Of a stretch of DNA of 7,725 bases, positions 6,500 to 7,725 are shown piece by piece. Position numbers and translations under genes: made by a program. The notes below the pieces were generated by a model that did no database searches, was not told where the DNA came from, and worked only from the letters and a program-made list of their open reading frames with translations. Where the stretch lies: positions 1 through 7,725 of the forward strand of contig JAISVV010000046.1 in NCBI GenBank assembly GCA_031271365.1. Reading direction: 5' to 3'. This stretch comes from Elusimicrobiota bacterium. GTDB lineage: Bacteria; Elusimicrobiota; Elusimicrobia; Elusimicrobiales; Elusimicrobiaceae. How positions within the stretch are numbered: position 1 is the first letter of the stretch; every line of letters begins with the position of its first letter.

Positions 6500-7195
6500 A
6501 TGAAAAAAATTATATTTACGGCCTTTGCCGTTTTATTTTGTTTTTCCTATTCTTTGGCCGAAGCTTTGGATACGGAAGTTTTAAGCTTAACAATATATGA
6601 AGACGCTTTTGAACTTTTCCGCGCGGCGCCATCTGCGTGCGACGCGCCTCAAAACGATGTCGTAAAGTGTATTGTTGAGAGCCTGCACAAGCACGCCGTT
6701 TCCGAGGTGTTTGACGAATATAGCCCGCAAAAATATCTTTCCTCCGAACAGCGGGGTGAATCAACACTTTTGTCCCAAAAATACAAGGCCGCCTTTGCCG
6801 CCTGGCACGAAACTTTTGCCCGTTTTGAGCGCAGCCTGCCCAAAAGGCCCTATGTATCTATGGAGCAGGAAAACGCCTTATGGGCAAAATTGGGCGAAAG
6901 TCATACCGGCAAAGATTTGCGCGCCCTAACCGCGCAGGAGCGTGATATTTACAAAAAAGATCTCACCCTCATCGTTATAAAAACAAGCGTGCCCGAAGCT
7001 TTGGAGTATTTAAAACCTTATCAAAACGCGCTTTTTGACAGCGTGCTGACAGGCAGCCCGCAGCGCGAAAAAGTAGCAAAAGACGCCATTGCCGCCCTGC
7101 TAAAAATAAACCGCAAAGAATTGGATAAAACTATTAAAAAAGTCTTGGCCGATTTTGATAAAAAGACAAAGGCAAAGGACGAAAGTATATTTTAA
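6500..7195 (+). CDS. Secreted protein of unknown function
   Basis: I do not recognise this 231-residue protein. It starts with a typical Sec signal peptide (MKK, then a hydrophobic stretch, cleavage probably after SLA or AEA near residues 20-22) and has no other membrane segment, so a periplasmic or secreted location is likely. The mature part is charged and looks mainly helical. A pair of cysteines about 11 residues apart (SAC...VKC, near residues 48 and 59) could form a disulfide. The C-terminal third is Lys-rich with amphipathic helix character. No lipobox cysteine follows the signal, so it is not a lipoprotein. It starts 7 nt after the dehydrogenase stop, and its AGGA Shine-Dalgarno overlaps that stop codon, so the two are almost certainly cotranscribed. 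Nothing in the sequence explains a link to acyl-CoA metabolism; the pairing may simply be operon sharing. Confidence 0.8.
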   Translation: MKKIIFTAFAVLFCFSYSLAEALDTEVLSLTIYEDAFELFRAAPSACDAPQNDVVKCIVESLHKHAVSEVFDEYSPQKYLSSEQRGESTLLSQKYKAAFAAWHETFARFERSLPKRPYVSMEQENALWAKLGESHTGKDLRALTAQERDIYKKDLTLIVIKTSVPEALEYLKPYQNALFDSVLTGSPQREKVAKDAIAALLKINRKELDKTIKKVLADFDKKTKAKDESIF

Positions 7196-7207
7196 GAAGT
7201 AGATTTT

Positions 7208-7311
7208 TAGCTGTGTCATTGCGCGCGCAACTACGTGAAGCGCGGCAATCCACACACAGCAGGGCAATGCGCCTAAAGGCGCATTAAAAAACGCCCTCGC
7301 AATGACGGCTA
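7208..7311. repeat. Palindromic interspersed-type repeat, about 104 bp
   Basis: The ends are inverted: TAGC (7208-7211) with GCTA (7308-7311), and GTCATTGCG (7215-7223) with CGCAATGAC (7298-7306). Inside lie two hairpins. The left pairs GCTGTGT (7210-7216), ATTGC (7218-7222) and CGCG (7224-7227) with CGCG (7241-7244), GCAAT (7245-7249) and ACACAGC (7254-7260). The right has AATGCGCC-TAAA-GGCGCATT (7266-7285) within AGGGC/GCCCT (7261-7265, 7293-7297). The TCATTGCG...AAGCG.GGCAATCC sequence style is shared by non-coding intergenic repeats in many unrelated bacterial genomes. The outer and left-hairpin pairings exclude each other. It encodes nothing visible. No T-tract follows either hairpin, so it is not a clear intrinsic terminator. 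Confidence 0.75.
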
Positions 7312-7333
7312 AAGGTAAGAGCGCAGTGTGTTA

Positions 7334-7392
7334 ATAAAAAAGGAAGGAGGCATTATCTAAGGGACGAAACCCCTAGCCTCCCATGGTGATTC
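7334..7392 (-). ncRNA. Candidate small minus-strand RNA ending in a terminator-like hairpin (or structured etfB leader)
   Basis: On the minus strand an extended -10 TGCTATACT (7399-7407) predicts a start near 7392. About 12 nt later comes a hairpin: GGAGG (7381-7377) and CTAGGGG (7376-7370) pair with CCCTTAG (7363-7357) and CCTCC (7350-7346) around a 6-nt TTTCGT loop, with one mismatch and a 6-nt one-sided bulge. TTCC and six T (to 7336) follow at once, as in an intrinsic terminator. The product would be about 55-60 nt, with no open frame of note. No good -35 lies at normal spacing; a TTGACA (7413-7418) is only 8 nt from the -10. Read on the plus strand the same bases would fold in the etfB mRNA leader, where AGGAA (7341-7345) can also pair with TTCCT (7390-7394). 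I match it to no known RNA family. Confidence 0.4.
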
Positions 7393-7398
7393 CTAGGC

Positions 7399-7407
7399 AG
7401 TATAGCA
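7399..7407 (-). promoter_or_regulatory. Extended -10 element for the candidate minus-strand RNA
   Basis: The minus strand reads TGCTATACT, the same layout as the TGCTATAAT upstream of the TldD-like genes and differing by one base. The -35 region is weak. No protein-coding frame of note starts downstream of it, which is why it is tied to the short RNA candidate. Confidence 0.4.
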
Positions 7408-7456
7408 AGGTTTGTCAATTGCAGTACCCCGTTTTTAGAAAGGAGAAACAAAATAA

Positions 7457-7725
7457 ATGAATATTATAGTCTGCATAAAACAGGTGCCTGATTCTACCAG
7501 AGTTAAGGTGGACCCTAAAACCTCCACTTTAGTGCGCTCGGGCGTGCCAAGCATCTTAAACCCCTACGACCACTTTGCCTTAACAGAGGCCCTTAAAATA
7601 AAACAAAAAACCGGCGCAAGCATAAGCGTGCTTTGCATGGGCCCGCAGCAGGCCCAAAGCGTCATACGCCTGGCCCTGGGCCTCGGCGCGGATAAAGGCG
7701 TTTTGCTGTCGGATAGAGCCTTTGC
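7457..7725 (+). CDS. etfB: Electron transfer flavoprotein beta subunit, N-terminal part (runs off the window)
   Basis: Only the first 89 codons plus 2 nt are present; the frame is open at the right edge and is truncated by the window, not by mutation. EtfB landmarks are clear: MNIIVCIKQVPDST at the start, VKVDP and LVRSGVPSILNPYD, FALTEALKIK, VLCMGPQQAQSVIRLALGLGAD, and VLLSDRAFA at the edge. The protein forms the heterodimeric FAD/AMP electron carrier with EtfA and takes electrons from, or gives them to, acyl-CoA dehydrogenases in the cytoplasm. The form NPYD.FAL..AL is frequent in ETFs linked to anaerobic butyryl-CoA dehydrogenases, including electron-bifurcating ones, but the residues that decide bifurcation lie outside this window. 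The AGGAG Shine-Dalgarno (7441-7445) is 11 nt from the ATG, slightly long. etfA is expected next. No convincing plus-strand promoter was found in the 261-bp gap, so it may be read from the dehydrogenase operon. Confidence 0.95.
   Translation, partial: MNIIVCIKQVPDSTRVKVDPKTSTLVRSGVPSILNPYDHFALTEALKIKQKTGASISVLCMGPQQAQSVIRLALGLGADKGVLLSDRAF

Noticed and set aside
7266..7291. Hairpin AATGCGCC-TAAA-GGCGCATT as terminator of the dehydrogenase operon
   Set aside because: It is followed by A residues on the plus strand, not T. On the minus strand the T-tract precedes the stem.
7341..7410. Cyclic-di-GMP-I, SAM-I or guanidine-II riboswitch upstream of etfB
   Set aside because: GGGACGAAAC recalls short pieces of these aptamers, but the GNRA-capped partner helix and receptor of the c-di-GMP class, the SAM-I core, and the paired ACGR tetraloops of guanidine-II are not present.

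Overview
The window is ordinary-looking bacterial chromosome with roughly 50% GC and strong Shine-Dalgarno sites before most genes. Three genes have Sec-type signal peptides, one encodes a multi-spanning membrane protein, and there is an acyl-CoA dehydrogenase/ETF locus. No phage, transposase, CRISPR or tRNA/rRNA signal was seen. The gene set fits an anaerobic or fermentative bacterium. My best guess at lineage is Elusimicrobiota or something similar, but that is an impression from gene content and composition and cannot be proved from this window.

Left part (87-3418, minus strand): two tandem paralogues of the TldD/PmbA (TldE) metallopeptidase family, only 2 nt apart, each with a 19-residue signal peptide. 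The upstream one (1700-3418) keeps the zinc site: HEILGH at residues 313-318 and a late Cys-Gly at 524-525. The downstream one (87-1697) has lost both histidines and the cysteine. This mirrors the cytosolic TldD (active) / TldE (inactive) heterodimer of E. coli, but both partners here appear to be exported. I consider it the most interesting protein-level feature of the window.

Centre (3419-4740): a compact divergent promoter region. A minus-strand extended -10 serves the peptidase pair, and a near-consensus plus-strand sigma70-type promoter serves greA. GreA is followed at 8 nt by a five-helix membrane protein resembling the TM-helix part of MscS-like channels. The unit ends in a perfect 18-bp-stem terminator.

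Right part (4741-7725, plus strand): an acyl-CoA dehydrogenase with a helical C-terminal extension of about 155 residues, then, 7 nt later, a secreted 231-residue protein I do not recognise. A 261-bp intergenic region follows, and then the start of etfB (electron-transfer flavoprotein beta), which is cut by the window edge. ACAD and ETF are natural partners: the dehydrogenase passes electrons from acyl-CoA (or takes them for enoyl-CoA reduction) through ETF.

The 261-bp gap holds two elements. The first is a 104-bp palindromic GTCATTGCG...CGCAATGAC interspersed-type repeat (7208-7311). The second (about 7334-7407) reads on the minus strand as extended -10, short transcript, hairpin and T-tract, so it may be a small antisense RNA; on the plus strand it would be a structured leader of etfB. 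This is the best candidate here for something undescribed, but it is an inference from sequence alone.
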